DNA from: Gammaproteobacteria bacterium | GTDB lineage: Bacteria > Pseudomonadota > Gammaproteobacteria > Pseudomonadales > Pseudomonadaceae | Assembly: GCA_018826895.1 (NCBI GenBank) | Contig: JAHJYA010000042.1 | Coordinates: 1-64,000 of the forward strand | Direction of reading: 5' to 3' | DNA: 64,000 bases | Part shown: piece after piece, positions 1 to 16,110 of the stretch | Position numbering within the stretch: the first letter of the stretch is position 1 | How the letters are laid out: each line of letters starts with the position of its first letter | The notes under the pieces: model-generated | Told to the model about the DNA's origin: nothing | The model's input: the letters and a program-made list of their open reading frames with translations, nothing else | Database searches by the model: none | Position numbers and translations under genes: made by a program

Positions 1-761
1 ATGATCGGCTGTTCCATGGATTCCTCTTCATCAAGGGTAATGAGGGTGCCCGGCCCCTCTTGGAAGCTGTGCAGCACGCGCAGCGGGACGTTGTACTTGC
101 CGGCGAATTCCACCGAACGGATCTGCAGCACCTTGGAGCCGAGGCTGGCCATTTCCAGCATCTCCTCGAAGGTAATCTTTTCCAGGCGCTGAGCCTGGGG
201 CACTACGCGCGGGTCAGTGGTGTAGACACCATCGACATCGGTGTAGATCTGGCACTCATCGGCCTTCAGCGCCGCCGCCAGGGCCACCCCCGTGGTATCG
301 GAACCGCCACGGCCCAGGGTGGTGATATTGCCCTGCTCGTCGACGCCCTGGAAACCGGCGACCACCACCACCTTGCCGGCCTTGAGGTCGGCACGCAGGT
401 TGTGATCATCGATCTGCAGGATGCGCGCCTTGTTGTGCGCGCTGTCGGTAAGGATACGCACCTGGCTGCCGGTATAAGACACCGCCGGCACACCGAGCTT
501 GATCAGCGCCATGGCCAGCAGGGCAATGGTCACCTGCTCGCCGGTGGAGACCATCACGTCGAGTTCACGCGGGATCGGCTGACCGTCACTGACCTGTTTG
601 GCCAGATCGATCAGGCGATTGGTTTCACCGCTCATGGCGGAAACCACAACCACGATGTCATCGCCGTTTTCGCGGAACTTCTTCACCTTCGCCGCCACCT
701 GCTGAATACGCTCAACAGTGCCGACGGAGGTGCCGCCAAATTTCTGTACGATCAAAGCCAT
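1..761 (-). CDS. lysC: Aspartate kinase, C-terminus cut by window edge
   Basis: Phosphorylates aspartate, the first step toward lysine, threonine, methionine and diaminopimelate. The start ATG at 759-761 opens with [18 protein letters not shown], the aspartokinase KFGGTS phosphate-binding motif. About 253 codons are present: the kinase domain and the approach to the ACT regulatory domains, with [19 protein letters not shown] at the window edge. Pseudomonas LysC is about 410 residues, so roughly 160 residues, including the ACT domains, lie outside. The gene follows alaS on the same strand with about 100 bp between. In P. aeruginosa the next gene would be rsmA/csrA. Identity is clear. Confidence 0.96.
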   Translation of the reverse strand, partial: MALIVQKFGGTSVGTVERIQQVAAKVKKFRENGDDIVVVVSAMSGETNRLIDLAKQVSDGQPIPRELDVMVSTGEQVTIALLAMALIKLGVPAVSYTGSQVRILTDSAHNKARILQIDDHNLRADLKAGKVVVVAGFQGVDEQGNITTLGRGGSDTTGVALAAALKADECQIYTDVDGVYTTDPRVVPQAQRLEKITFEEMLEMASLGSKVLQIRSVEFAGKYNVPLRVLHSFQEGPGTLITLDEEESMEQPI

Positions 762-864
762 TTCAAAGCCGCCTCAGCCCGTGAAGGGCGCCCATTAAAC
801 ATACAACTCGAAACCCTGCCAAGGCCCGCCGGGCCTTGGGCTGTACAACCGGGAAATCAGACGT

Positions 865-3489
<2,625 letters not shown>

Positions 3490-3720
3490 AGATTCTTCCA
3501 CGGAAACAGGCGGCCACGGCAAACGCCGGCAAAGGGCCGCATTATATCGGGCCTGGGCTGTGGGGCTAGTGCCTTTATTGATAGATGGAGACTATGGCGG
3601 TGGCCAAGGCTCACACGGCCGTCATGCACAGATTTCAACCTACCCGCCACTTGCTGGCGCCATTGCGCAATAATCGCCAGCAAGCTGACTCCGACGAAGC
3701 GCTCAAAGGCACCGCCGTCC

Positions 3721-3811
3721 TGTAGGAGCGCCGCCCCGGCGCGAAGTTTTTTGGCTTTCTGCAATACCTTCGCATGGCCGCTATTCGCCGCGGGGCGCGG
3801 CTCCCACAGGA
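3721..3811. repeat. REP-like inverted repeat in alaS-ltaE gap
   Basis: The 354-bp gap between alaS and ltaE holds no gene. It contains a GTAGGAGCG-type arm at 3722 and the matching CGGCTCCCACAGG arm near 3798-3810, enclosing GC-rich sequence. The same arms recur near 17.24, 20.54-20.6 and 48.6 kb. A further shared stretch (cgaaacggcaacagcc then ctagc, 3827-3847) recurs at 54074-54095. Pseudomonads commonly carry hundreds of such elements. Confidence 0.7.
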
Positions 3812-3843
3812 AATCGCGGCTCGCGCCGAAACGGCAACAGCCG

Positions 3844-4845
3844 CTAGCTCTGGAAGGCGGCAAACGCCTCGATCACGCGCCTGACATCCTCAGCGCTAAT
3901 GCCCAGATGGGTAACCATGCGTAAACGCGGCGCCGCACTCAGACAAATGCCCTGCTGCGCACAAAACGCCTTGAGCGCGGCAGCCTGCTCACCGACCTGC
4001 ACGTAGACCATATTGGTCTGCACTGGCTCGACCACCCACCCCAGCTCACGCAGACCAGCCGCCAGTTGCTCGGCATGGGCATGGTCGTCGGCCAGACGCT
4101 CGACCTGATGCTGCAGAGCATAGAGCCCGGCAGCCGCTAGCATCCCGGCCTGGCGCATGCCGCCGCCGACCATCTTGCGCAAGCGCCGCGCCTTGCCGAT
4201 CAGCGCCTCGCTGCCACAGAGCACCGAGCCGATGGGCGCACCCAGGCCCTTGGACAGGCACACCGAGACCGAATCAAAATGCTCGGTAATCGTCCGCGCC
4301 GGCACGCCCAGCTTGACCGCCGCGTTATACAGCCGCGCGCCGTCCAGATGCAGAGCCAGGCCGCGGCGCTCACACAGCGCTTGTGCCGAGGCCAGGTAGT
4401 CGAGCGGCAGCACCTTACCCTGCATGGTGTTTTCCAGCGCCAGCAGGCGGGTGCGGGCAAAGTGAAAGTCATCCTGTTTGATCGCCGCCTCGACCTTGTC
4501 CAGATCCAGCGAGCCATCGGCTTCGCCCTCGATGGGCTGCGGCTGGATCGAGCCAAGCACCGCGGCGCCGCCGCCTTCATATTTATAGGTGTGCGCCTGC
4601 TGGCCAACGATGTACTCATCCCCACGCTCGCAATGCGCCATCAGCCCCAGCAGGTTGCTCATGGTGCCGCTGGGCACGAACAGCGCAGCGGCAAAGCCCA
4701 GTTCAGCGGCCAGGTAGCGCTCCAGCTGATTGACCGTAGGGTCTTCGCCATACACATCATCGCCCAGCTCGGCTGCCTGCATGGCCGCGCGCATGCCGGC
4801 GGTTGGCTGGGTGACGGTATCACTGCGCAGGTCGATAACGGGCAT
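3844..4845 (-). CDS. ltaE: Low-specificity L-threonine aldolase
   Basis: PLP enzyme cleaving threonine or allo-threonine to glycine and acetaldehyde. The 333-residue protein starts [15 protein letters not shown] at 4843-4845, a typical beta-eliminating lyase/aldolase N-terminus. An upstream in-frame ATG (4971) would add 42 residues with no family match. Visible features are [14 protein letters not shown], the substrate-site region [10 protein letters not shown] and the PLP-lysine region [11 protein letters not shown]. It lies between astE and alaS, as PA0902 does in P. aeruginosa. The 138-bp gap to astE contains a family-B repeat. Confidence 0.95.
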   Translation of the reverse strand: MPVIDLRSDTVTQPTAGMRAAMQAAELGDDVYGEDPTVNQLERYLAAELGFAAALFVPSGTMSNLLGLMAHCERGDEYIVGQQAHTYKYEGGGAAVLGSIQPQPIEGEADGSLDLDKVEAAIKQDDFHFARTRLLALENTMQGKVLPLDYLASAQALCERRGLALHLDGARLYNAAVKLGVPARTITEHFDSVSVCLSKGLGAPIGSVLCGSEALIGKARRLRKMVGGGMRQAGMLAAAGLYALQHQVERLADDHAHAEQLAAGLRELGWVVEPVQTNMVYVQVGEQAAALKAFCAQQGICLSAAPRLRMVTHLGISAEDVRRVIEAFAAFQS

Positions 4846-4942
4846 GGTGGGCAGTCCTTGAACGAGAGGGAGCGCCGATGCTAAAGCCCGGCGCAAGAGA
4901 TAGACAAGGTACAGATCAGGCAAGAAAACGCAGGACACCTGC

Positions 4943-4976
4943 GTAGGGTGGATGGATAAAGCGCCATCCACCCTAC
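4943..4976. repeat. Family-B hairpin repeat, perfect 13-bp arms
   Basis: GTAGGGTGGATGG and CCATCCACCCTAC flank the 8-nt loop ATAAAGCG. It lies between astE and ltaE (same strand). Related copies occur at 27246-27299, 33242-33292 and 34480-34533, the last three preceded by gtagcccggacaacc. It could act as an mRNA hairpin between the two genes, but it has no T-run. Confidence 0.8.
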
Positions 4977-4983
4977 CCCTGGC

Positions 4984-5991
4984 TCAGGCTAAGTTCACGT
5001 CTTCGGCCGGCACGATCAGGATGCCCGCACGCTGGCCGTTATGGACCCGCGGGTTGGGGAAGATGATGCGGGCGCCGGGTTCCTCGACCGTCCAGCGGGT
5101 GTCGCCCAGGTCTTCAGCCAGCAGGTAGCCAAGCGGCAGCTCGCTGAAGTTTTCGATGGCTGCCGGCAGGTGCAGGGTGAACGCGTCGCTGTGCTTGATC
5201 ACTTCGCGGGCTACCGCGAACAGCTGCAGACCCTCCAGGCTCGGGTCATCTTCAGGTTCAGCGCCGGCGATGATCGCGTGCAAACGCTGTTCGAGCAGGT
5301 CGAGGTTGACCATCTGGTTGTCGCCAAACGGCCGCGCCTTGCCCAACTCCAAGGTAAAGGCTTCGGCGCCCAGGGTGGCGTAGGTGTAAGCGCTGAAGGT
5401 GGTCGAGGGCTTGCTTTGCAGCAAGGCCGCGTCGATACCAGCGGCTTTGAGGCGTGCCAGCTCACGCCGCGAATGGGCACGGCCGGCCTGCCAGGGATAG
5501 AGGGCGAACTGCTCAATCTTCGACGCCCGAATCGCGGTATGCAGGTCGTAATGCAGGCGGGCGCGCCCTGGCTGGGCGAAGAAGCTGACGCACAGCTGCT
5601 CCAGCTCACAGGCGCGCAACGCCTCGAAACCGCTGCTTTGCTCATGCACGCCATTGAACAGGCGGTTGAGGTCTTGCTCGACGAAGCGCTCACCACGGCG
5701 CATGGCGGCCGGGTTACCGAACAACAGTAACACCCGCGAGCGCGGTTTCAGCTCGCCGCGGGCAATGGCCCTCAGCAGACGATCGAGCAATTCGATCGGT
5801 GCTGTCTCGTTGCCGTGAATACCGGCCGAGAGGATCAGGTCCAGGCCGCTATCGCTGGCCGCCGGCGGCGTGATTTCCAGCGCACCCTCGGTCAACCAGC
5901 GCAACCGCGCGCCCTCGACAGTCAGCTGGATCTTCGCTGCCGGCTCGCGGCCAGCCAGGGTCAGCTCAAGCAGTTTGCCGAGAGCAAGCAT
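4984..5991 (-). CDS. astE: Succinylglutamate desuccinylase
   Basis: Last enzyme of the arginine succinyltransferase pathway, releasing glutamate and succinate. The 335-residue zinc-dependent hydrolase of the AstE/aspartoacylase family starts [14 protein letters not shown]. Zinc ligands are visible as H59 and E62 in GIHGNET and H151 in HYDLHTAIR; the candidate catalytic Glu lies in the C-terminal half ([14 protein letters not shown]). It sits downstream of the small 94-residue ORF and astB on the same strand, at the end of the ast operon. The P. aeruginosa name is aruE. Confidence 0.96.
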   Translation of the reverse strand: MLALGKLLELTLAGREPAAKIQLTVEGARLRWLTEGALEITPPAASDSGLDLILSAGIHGNETAPIELLDRLLRAIARGELKPRSRVLLLFGNPAAMRRGERFVEQDLNRLFNGVHEQSSGFEALRACELEQLCVSFFAQPGRARLHYDLHTAIRASKIEQFALYPWQAGRAHSRRELARLKAAGIDAALLQSKPSTTFSAYTYATLGAEAFTLELGKARPFGDNQMVNLDLLEQRLHAIIAGAEPEDDPSLEGLQLFAVAREVIKHSDAFTLHLPAAIENFSELPLGYLLAEDLGDTRWTVEEPGARIIFPNPRVHNGQRAGILIVPAEDVNLA

Positions 5992-6002
5992 GGCGGTGCT
6001 CC

Positions 6003-6287
6003 TCAGTCGTGCTGGCAGTCGGGGCCATGGACGTGGTCGTCATCACCCTGATCGGCGGGCTCCATCTCCAGTTCCAGGCTGACCAGGTTGGTGGCCAGCG
6101 GGCGCAGCAACAGGTTGGCGTACTCGGTGTCACCTTCGTCGACATCGACACCGATCATCAACTGACCGTTGCCGACCTGCTGAATCCAGATTTCCTTGCC
6201 CTGCCAGACCACGGCAAAGCGCGTGCAGGAGGTTTCCAGCTGGGTGCCGTCGGTGTCTTCGAGGATCAGTTGCAGGGCATCGGTCAT
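6003..6287 (-). CDS. Conserved small protein between astB and astE
   Basis: A 94-residue acidic protein starting [20 protein letters not shown] (ATG 6285-6287). A possible upstream start at 6317 would add ten residues. It ends in a His/Asp-rich tail ([16 protein letters not shown]) that could bind metal; that is inference. The position matches PA0900 of P. aeruginosa, a small unknown gene conserved inside the aru operon. Some databases label such proteins topoisomerase II, for which nothing in the sequence gives support. The gap to astE is 11 bp, so co-expression is likely. Confidence 0.85.
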   Translation of the reverse strand: MTDALQLILEDTDGTQLETSCTRFAVVWQGKEIWIQQVGNGQLMIGVDVDEGDTEYANLLLRPLATNLVSLELEMEPADQGDDDHVHGPDCQHD

Positions 6288-6346
6288 AGGTAAAAAGCTC
6301 CAGGCGGTAAGCCACACGCGGCAAGCATGGGCTTGAGGCTTGCCAT

Positions 6347-7692
6347 TTAAGTCAATTGAAAAGGGTAAACAGCACCCAGTTTAAGGATCTGCGTCAGTTC
6401 GTCCAAGGCCGTGCGGCATTCAGTGAGCAAGTGCGGATCGGCCAGGTCGTGCTCACTGAGACGATCCCGGTAGTGCTTGTCGACCCAGAGGTTAAGGCTG
6501 TCATACAGCACCGGGGTCATGATCACTCCCGGATTGACCGCCGCCAGCTCCACCTCGTTGAGCGCCACGCGCAGGCGCAGGCAAGCCGGGCCACCGCCAT
6601 TCTGCATGCTCTGCTTGAGGTCGAAAACCTGCACCTCGGCAATGGCTCCAGCGCTGGCGGTAAGCCCTTCCAGATAGCGCCAGACGGCAGCATTGTTGCG
6701 ACACTCTTCCGGCACGATCAGGCGCATGCGCCCATCGCTGCGGCTCAGCAATTGGCTGTTGAACAGATAGGAGCGTACTGCATCCTCGACGCTCACCGCC
6801 TCACGCGGCACACACACCGCCTGCAACCGCCCGCCTACCCGCGCTAGCTTATCGGCCAGTTCGGCCAGCACCCGCTCGGTGTCGAGGAAGGCGTCCTGGT
6901 GATAGAACAGCACCTCGCCATTGCCTACGGCGATCACGTCGTTGTGAAACACGCCTTGGTCAATCACCGCTGGATTCTGCTGGGCGTAGACCACCCCCGC
7001 CTCACTCAGCCCATGCAGCCGAACAATGGCCTGGGACGCCTCCAGGGTCTGCCGCGCCGGGTAACGCGCCGGTGCCGGAAAGCGGCTGTCGAAGGCACTG
7101 CGGCCAAACACGAAGAACTCCACGCCGGGCTCGCCATAGCCCTTGCACAGGCGCGTATGGTTGGCCGCGCCCTCATCGCCGAACTGCGCCACCGCTGGCA
7201 GCGCGGGATGATGAGCGAAATGCTGCGGGTCGGCGAACATCGCCTGCAACACCCGACTGGTGGTCGGGTGCTCGATGGAACGGTGGAACTTGCAGTTGAG
7301 GTTGGCCGCGGTGAAATGCACACGGCCATCGGCCGTATCGGCGCTGGGGCTGACGGTGCAGGCATTGGCGGTCCACATGCTCGACGCCGAGCAGCTGGCA
7401 ACCAGCAGCGGCATGGCTTCACGGGCGGCGCGCTGAATCACTGTGGCATCGTTACCGGTGAAGCCCAGGCGCCGCAGCGCGGCCACATCGGGTCGCTCCT
7501 GGGGCGCCAGCACAGCCTGCTGGTAGCCCATGTCCATCAACGCCTTCATCTTGGCCAGACCCTGACGGGCGGCCTCGCGCGGGCTGGACGCCTCATGGCA
7601 GTTACGCTGCGAGGCCACATTACCGTAGGACAGACCGCCGTAGTTGTGGGTCGGCCCGACCAAGCCGTCGACATTCATCTCGAAGGCACGCA

Positions 7693-7693
<1 letters not shown>
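6347..7693 (-). CDS. astB: N-succinylarginine dihydrolase
   Basis: Second step of arginine catabolism by the AST route: converts N2-succinylarginine to N2-succinylornithine, CO2 and two ammonia. The 448-residue protein belongs to the amidinotransferase-fold family, with the N-terminal signature [17 protein letters not shown]. Near the C-terminus, [14 protein letters not shown] carries the candidate catalytic Cys. The start ATG (7691-7693) overlaps the astD stop as TAATG, indicating translational coupling and fixing the start. Known as aruB in P. aeruginosa. Confidence 0.97.
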
Positions 7694-9207
<1,514 letters not shown>

Positions 9208-9225
9208 TCAGGGTTCAGGCGCGCC

Positions 9226-10242
9226 TCAGCTGCGCGCCGCCAGCGCCACCGCACGCACCTGATTACCCGCCGACAGTTGCAGACGGCGGGCGGTCAACGG
9301 GTCGACCACCAGGGTACCGGCGGCCAGACGCGCCGGCGCAGCGGTGATGCGGCAGTTCTCGCGCTTGCGGTTGTGGATCAAGAACGGCGTGGCATCGTCA
9401 CCCGGCGTGCCAATCGCCAGGACCAGGCTGGTGCTCTCGGCCACGGCGCGGATCTTCGCGGTCGCACACTCGATGGCCGGCCCGGCGTCGAAGATGTCGA
9501 CATAGCCTTGATAGCTGAAACCTTCCGCCTTGAGCATGCTCAGGGCCGGCTCGGTATCGGGGTGCACGCGGCCGATGATGGCGCGCGCGTCCTCGGAGAG
9601 AAAACAGGTGTACAGCGGGAACTTGGGCATCAGCTCGGCGATAAAGGCCTTGTTGCCGACCCCGGTCAGGTAATCCGCCTGGCTGAACGCCATCTTGAAA
9701 AAATGCCGGCCCAGGCTTTCCCAGAACGGCGAGCGGCCCTGCTCGTCGGACACTCCGCGCATCTCGGCAATCACCTTGTCACCGAAGAGTTCGCGAAATT
9801 CCGCGATAAACAAAAAGCGCGCCTTGGACAACAAGCGGCCGTTGAGCCCGGTACGGTGGTCGGCGTGCAGGAACAGCGAACACAGCTCGGAATGGCCGGT
9901 CAGGTCGTTGGCCAAAAACAGCGTGGGCACCTGGCGGTGAATATTCAGCTCCTGGGAAGCACTCACGGTGAGGCCAACCCGGTAGTTGTACCAGGGCTCG
10001 CGCAAGCCGACAGCGCCGGCAATCGCGGAGATACCGACGACCTGACCGGCATCGTCTTCCAGCACGAACAGGTAATCGGTGTCGGCGCGTGCGGCTTCGC
10101 CACGGAAGGTCTTCTCGGCCCAGCCCACGCGTTGCGCCAGGCGCGCCTCGTTGGCCGGCAAGGTGGTCAGGCCGGCGCCGGTGCTGCGCGCAAGGTCGAT
10201 CAGGGCCGGCAGGTCGGCACTGCGAACGGGACGAACGATCAT
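9226..10242 (-). CDS. aruG: Arginine N-succinyltransferase, beta subunit
   Basis: First AST step: transfers succinyl from succinyl-CoA to arginine (ornithine also in pseudomonads). The 338-residue AstA-family protein starts MIVRPVRSADLPALIDLA at 10240-10242 with AAGGAGCT upstream; an in-frame ATG at 10287 would add 15 residues overlapping aruF. It is paralogous to the gene immediately upstream (shared motifs YIDIFDGGP/YVDIFDAGP and SPFW near mid-protein), the heteromeric arrangement known for Pseudomonas. The 10-bp gap to aruF supports co-translation. Confidence 0.95.
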   Translation of the reverse strand: MIVRPVRSADLPALIDLARSTGAGLTTLPANEARLAQRVGWAEKTFRGEAARADTDYLFVLEDDAGQVVGISAIAGAVGLREPWYNYRVGLTVSASQELNIHRQVPTLFLANDLTGHSELCSLFLHADHRTGLNGRLLSKARFLFIAEFRELFGDKVIAEMRGVSDEQGRSPFWESLGRHFFKMAFSQADYLTGVGNKAFIAELMPKFPLYTCFLSEDARAIIGRVHPDTEPALSMLKAEGFSYQGYVDIFDAGPAIECATAKIRAVAESTSLVLAIGTPGDDATPFLIHNRKRENCRITAAPARLAAGTLVVDPLTARRLQLSAGNQVRAVALAARS

Positions 10243-10252
10243 CACAAGCTCC

Positions 10253-11269
10253 TTAAACCGCAACCAGGCGGACGCTGGCGTCTTCACCGACGCCCAGGGC
10301 CTCGGCCTGTTCGAGACTGAGGGTCACCGGCTTGCCGGGTACCCAGTCCAGCTCCGCGACAATGGCGCGAAAATCCTGCAACTGACCATTGCAGACCAGG
10401 TAAGGCCGCCCGGTCGAGCCGGCTTCGCCCAGCTTGATCGGCACCAGGCGGCTCTGGGCAATCGAGCGAATGCCCGAGGTACGCGCATGCAGGGTTGGCC
10501 CGCCGTCGAAAATGTCGATGTAGTGGTCGGTCTCGAAGCCTTCGCGCGTGAGGATGTCGAAGGTGATCTGCGCCCGCGGGTGCACCTGGCCCATGGCTTC
10601 CTGGGCGGCATCGGACAGCAGCGGTACGTAGATCGGGTAATGCGGCATCAGCTCGGCGAGGAAGGTGCGGCTCTTCAGGCCGCAGATGCGCTCGGCCTCG
10701 GCGTAGTTCATGTCGAAGAAATTACGCCCCACCGCGTCCCAGAACGGCGATTCGCCGGCCTCGTCGCTGTGCCCGACGATCTCCACCACCACCGCGTCGG
10801 CAAAGCGCTCCGGGTGGGCAGCGACGAACAGCAGGCGTGCACGCGAGTTGAGCTCCGACCAGACGCTGCCCACCAGCGGCCGCTCGACGTAGAAGCTGGT
10901 CAACAGGCTGTTGCCGGTGAGGTCATGGCACAACGAGAGGACGTGAATCTTGTTGTGGATCTTCAATTCGCGCGAATGGTGTACGAAGGTTTCATTGCGA
11001 AAGCTGTAGAAAGGTTCGCTGTAGCCGGTGGAGGCGACGATGCCCGAGCAGCCAACCAAACGCCCGCTGGCGCTGTCCTCCAGAACGAAGAAGTAGGTCT
11101 CCTCGCCATTGAAGCTGACTTCGGCGGCGAACGAAGCCTCGGAGGCGGCGATCTTGTCGCGCAACCGACCGGCATCATCCGGCAGCGAGGTCACACCCAC
11201 CGGGCTGTCCGCGGCCAGGCGCTGCACTTCAGCGAGGTCGGCCATTTGCGCGGGGCGCATCACCAGCAT
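10253..11269 (-). CDS. aruF: Arginine N-succinyltransferase, alpha subunit
   Basis: Paralogous partner of aruG; pseudomonads have two AstA-family genes in tandem where enterobacteria have one. It has 338 residues and starts MLVMRPAQMADLAEVQRLA at 11267-11269, with AAAGGAG upstream; the longer ORF start at 11314 adds 15 residues without family support. Visible motifs are VGHSDEAGESPFWDAVGRNFF and HYIDIFDGGPTLHA. It is second in the operon after aruC (141-bp gap). Alpha/beta assignment rests on order alone. Confidence 0.95.
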   Translation of the reverse strand: MLVMRPAQMADLAEVQRLAADSPVGVTSLPDDAGRLRDKIAASEASFAAEVSFNGEETYFFVLEDSASGRLVGCSGIVASTGYSEPFYSFRNETFVHHSRELKIHNKIHVLSLCHDLTGNSLLTSFYVERPLVGSVWSELNSRARLLFVAAHPERFADAVVVEIVGHSDEAGESPFWDAVGRNFFDMNYAEAERICGLKSRTFLAELMPHYPIYVPLLSDAAQEAMGQVHPRAQITFDILTREGFETDHYIDIFDGGPTLHARTSGIRSIAQSRLVPIKLGEAGSTGRPYLVCNGQLQDFRAIVAELDWVPGKPVTLSLEQAEALGVGEDASVRLVAV

Positions 11270-11410
11270 GGTGCAACTCCTTTGGTAGAAAGACCGCCGG
11301 CACCCAGGCGGCACCAGTCGAAGCTGCGGCCTGGCCGCAGCGCATGCAAGACAGTCACTCCCTGACGCGAACCCGGCACCTCCTGTGCCGGGCAGCCGCT
11401 ACCGCGACTG

Positions 11411-12799
<1,389 letters not shown>

Positions 12800-12852
12800 T
12801 TAAACGCTGCGCGGGGGCAATGGCGCAGCCGTTATGCAATTTCTCCGGACTG

Positions 12853-14058
12853 CTAGAGCAAAGGCACAGGGGCTGACGGCGCTGCCACCTCACCCAGGCC
12901 GAGAAACGCGCTCAAGGCCTGCTTGCGCGCCATGGCGTCCTGGTAGCCCAGCTCGATCAGCTCATTGCAGTAGCCCGGCTCGAACAGCAGGTAGCTGAGC
13001 ACCCCCGCGCCGCTCGCCCGGGTGGCCCCGGGCCCGCGCAGAAACAGGCGCAGCGCCCGCGGTAGCTCGTGGCGGTGGCGTGCGGCGATCTGGTCCAGCG
13101 GCTGGCTCGGCGCGATCACCAACACCTCCACCGGGGTCAGGCCCATACCCCGCGTCGCCTGCTGGGGTGGCACCAGGCGCCCGAGGGTGTTGAGCCGCTC
13201 GATCAACTCGATGTCGCCCTCCAGGCTGTCGATAAAGGTGCTGTTGAGCAGGTGCCCGCTGATCTGCGCCAGGCTCGGTGGCCGCCCGGTACTGACGGGC
13301 GCGGGCGGCGCTGTCACGCCCTGGGTATTACCGCTGACGCCGATCACCAGCACCCGGTTGGCGCCCAGGTGCAGGGCTGGGCTGATGGGCGCGGACTGGC
13401 GTACAGCACCATCACCAAAATACTCGCGACCGATACGCACCGGCGGGAAGATCAGCGGGATCGCGGTGCTGGCCAACAGGTGTTGCAGGGACAGCCGCGT
13501 GGGAATGCCGATACGCCGATGGCGCAACCAGGGATCGATGGCCGCGCGGCCCTGGTAAAAGGTCACCGCCTGGCCGCTTTCATAGGCGAAAGCCGTCACC
13601 GCTACCGCGCGCAACTGACGATGACGCACCGCAGCGGCGATACCGGAGAAATCCAGCTCGCGGGCCAGCATCTCACCCAGCGGCGAACTGTCGAGCAGCG
13701 CCACCGGCGCCTCGCCGCCCAGCCCGAGCAGGCTATGGCCGACAAAACGGCTGGCCTGGCGCAGCACACCCGGCCAGTCACTGCGATACACCTGATGGGT
13801 GTGAAAATCCTGCCAAACGCTGGTCAGGCGACGAATCGCCTCGGTGAAATGCAGGGCGCCGCAGGCCAGGCCGACAGCGTTGATGGCCCCAGCCGAGGTA
13901 CCAACGATCACCGGGAACGGGTTGTGGCTGGCGTCCGGCAGCAGGTCGGCGATGGCCGCCAGCACCCCGACCTGGTAGGCCGCGCGGGCACCGCCGCCAG
14001 ACAGAATCAGCCCGGTGACAGGGGGCGACAACGGAGGGTTGGCGGTCATCGAAGGCAT
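12853..14058 (-). CDS. Patatin-like phospholipase
   Basis: A 401-residue patatin-family acyl hydrolase, likely acting on phospholipid or lysophospholipid. The oxyanion motif GGGARAAYQVGVL lies near residues 21-33, the nucleophile serine in GTSAG, and the catalytic Asp in YFGDGAVRQ (DGA motif). No signal peptide is seen; a patatin-type cytoplasmic or peripheral enzyme is likely. Start MPSMTAN; the second Met (14049) is also possible. It precedes no obvious partner but lies next to lpxL, as in P. aeruginosa (around PA3241-PA3242). Confidence 0.9.
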   Translation of the reverse strand: MPSMTANPPLSPPVTGLILSGGGARAAYQVGVLAAIADLLPDASHNPFPVIVGTSAGAINAVGLACGALHFTEAIRRLTSVWQDFHTHQVYRSDWPGVLRQASRFVGHSLLGLGGEAPVALLDSSPLGEMLARELDFSGIAAAVRHRQLRAVAVTAFAYESGQAVTFYQGRAAIDPWLRHRRIGIPTRLSLQHLLASTAIPLIFPPVRIGREYFGDGAVRQSAPISPALHLGANRVLVIGVSGNTQGVTAPPAPVSTGRPPSLAQISGHLLNSTFIDSLEGDIELIERLNTLGRLVPPQQATRGMGLTPVEVLVIAPSQPLDQIAARHRHELPRALRLFLRGPGATRASGAGVLSYLLFEPGYCNELIELGYQDAMARKQALSAFLGLGEVAAPSAPVPLL

Positions 14059-14105
14059 CCAGCGTTTTCGCTCAGTATAAGAACACTGCCAGCTCAGGAT
14101 CGAGC

Positions 14106-15029
14106 TCAGTCATACAGCTTAGGCGCCCCCGGCGGACGGGTCTTGAAACGCCGGTGCGCCCACAGGTACTGGGTCGGACAAACACTGACTACACGCTCGA
14201 TCCACTGGTTGATCAGCAGGCAGTCGGCCGCCTCGTCCTCGGCGGGGAAGCCATGGAGCGGCGGGTGAATCACCAAGCGGTAACCGCTGCCATCGGCCAG
14301 CCGCTCCTGGGTAAAGGGCAACACCCGCGCCCGCCCCAGCCGGGCGAACTTGGTAGTAGCCGTGACTGTGGCCGCCGGAATGCCAAACAACGGCACGAAA
14401 ATGCTCTGCTTGGGGCCGTAGTCCTGGTCCGGCGCATACCAGATCGCCCGACCGGCGCGCAGCACCTTGAGCATGCCGCGCACATCGTCACGCTCAATGG
14501 CTGTGGCGTCACGGTTATGCCGCTCGCGGCCGGCGCGCTGGATATAGTCGAACAGCGGGTTGTCGTGCTCGCGGTACATGCCGTCGATGGTGTGCTGCTG
14601 GCCGAGCAGCGCCGCGCCGATTTCCAGGGTGGTGAAATGCAGGGCCATTAGAATCACCCCCTGCCCTTCCGCCTGGGCCTGGCGCAGGTGCTCCAGCCCC
14701 TCGATATGCGCCAGGCGCGCCAGACGCTCACGGGGCCACCACCAGCTAATGGCCATCTCGAAGAAAGCGATGCCGGTGGAGGCGAAGTTCTCGCGTAACA
14801 GGCGTTCGCGCTCGGCGCTGGGCATCTGCGGGAAGCACAGTTCCAGGTTGCGCGCGGCAATCCGCCGGCGCGCTCCGGCCACCCGATACATCAATGCACC
14901 CAGGCCACGGCCGAGGCGCAGCAGCACCGCATACGGCAGTTGCACCACCAGCCAGAGCAGCCCGAGGCCCAGCCACAGTGGCCAGAAACGCGGGTGAAGA
15001 AAGTGGCGACGAAAGACGGGACGATCCAT
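14106..15029 (-). CDS. Lipid A acyltransferase (LpxL/HtrB family)
   Basis: Inner-membrane acyltransferase that adds a secondary acyl chain to lipid A. It has 307 residues and starts MDRPVFRRHFLHPRFWPLWLG (15027-15029), with one N-terminal membrane segment (about residues 13-35). The family catalytic motif is visible as ALHFTTLEIG (HX4-5E), followed by the DQDYG region. The ORF runs upstream to 15134, but the added 35 residues have no family character. The position beside minC matches P. aeruginosa PA3242. Which acyl position it modifies cannot be told. Confidence 0.92.
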   Translation of the reverse strand: MDRPVFRRHFLHPRFWPLWLGLGLLWLVVQLPYAVLLRLGRGLGALMYRVAGARRRIAARNLELCFPQMPSAERERLLRENFASTGIAFFEMAISWWWPRERLARLAHIEGLEHLRQAQAEGQGVILMALHFTTLEIGAALLGQQHTIDGMYREHDNPLFDYIQRAGRERHNRDATAIERDDVRGMLKVLRAGRAIWYAPDQDYGPKQSIFVPLFGIPAATVTATTKFARLGRARVLPFTQERLADGSGYRLVIHPPLHGFPAEDEAADCLLINQWIERVVSVCPTQYLWAHRRFKTRPPGAPKLYD

Positions 15030-15187
15030 GAACGATCCTGAACAGCCTGGAAAACGCGGCATTCTAGCAGCACTTGTCGGCTGCCGAGCGGAGCTGACCA
15101 GCGTCTGGCCCGAGGCCAGCGGCTTGCGAGCCACCCGCGATATCGTTATAAGTCCCGCTACTTTTCCCAGGCCGTACCCGACTGACC

Positions 15188-15931
15188 ATGAGCCAAGCCG
15201 ACCTCCTCGCCCAAGATCCCGTGTTCCAGCTCAAGGGCAGCATGCTGGCCATCACCGTGATGGAACTGGCACACAACGACCTGGAGCGCCTCGACCAGCA
15301 ATTGGCTGCCAAGGTCGCCCAGGCACCGAACTTCTTCAGCAACACCCCCCTGGTGCTGGCCCTGGACAAACTGCCCGAGGGCGAAGGCATTCTCGATCTA
15401 GCCGCGCTGATGGCTGTCTGTCGCGGTCACGGTCTGCGCACCCTGGCAGTGCGCGCCAGCCGCGAGGCCGACATTCTCGCCGCCAACAGCCTCGACTTGC
15501 CGGTACTGCCACCCTCAGGCGCGCGGGAGAAACCCATCGATCCGACCGGCGGCACACCACAACCGCCGTCACCGCCGCCCAAGCCAGCTGAGCCCGAGGT
15601 CAAGCCCACCCGGGTGATCACCACGCCGGTGCGCGGCGGCCAGCAGATTTACGCCCAGGGCGGCGACCTGATCGTCCTGGCCCCGGTCAGTGCCGGCGCG
15701 GAACTTCTCGCCGATGGCAACATCCATGTGTACGCCCCCATGCGTGGCCGCGCCCTTGCTGGCATCAAGGGTAACGGCAAGGCACGCATTTTCTGCCAGC
15801 AGATGGGGGCAGAGCTGCTGTCCATCGCCGGCCACTACAAGGTCGCCGAAGACCTGCGCCGCGACCCGTTGTGGGGGCAGTCGGTACACGTCAGCCTGTC
15901 GGGGGATATGTTGAACATCACCCGTCTTTAA
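15188..15931 (+). CDS. minC: Septum site-determining protein MinC
   Basis: FtsZ assembly inhibitor, recruited by MinD to keep septa away from the poles. 247 residues: N-terminal FtsZ-inhibiting domain (about 1-105), a proline-rich linker near 120-140 (PPSPPPKP), and a C-terminal beta-helical domain ([17 protein letters not shown], then RALAGIKG) that dimerises and binds MinD. Divergent from lpxL with 158 bp between. First gene of minCDE; the gap to minD is 179 bp, so minDE may also have their own promoter. Confidence 0.97.
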   Translation: MSQADLLAQDPVFQLKGSMLAITVMELAHNDLERLDQQLAAKVAQAPNFFSNTPLVLALDKLPEGEGILDLAALMAVCRGHGLRTLAVRASREADILAANSLDLPVLPPSGAREKPIDPTGGTPQPPSPPPKPAEPEVKPTRVITTPVRGGQQIYAQGGDLIVLAPVSAGAELLADGNIHVYAPMRGRALAGIKGNGKARIFCQQMGAELLSIAGHYKVAEDLRRDPLWGQSVHVSLSGDMLNITRL

Positions 15932-16110
15932 CGGATACTGCCGCCACTTTTCAGGGACACAACTAGGGCATCTGGAAGCCTCTGAGCACTCGCTAGACGT
16001 CACTGCCAGTTACCGGCGCCGCGCACCTCGCGCAGCCCAGGGCAGCGTTAAAGCCGAGCCTCATTGCAGCTGGCAGATCCCCGCTTTCTTCATATTTAGG
16101 GTGAATCACC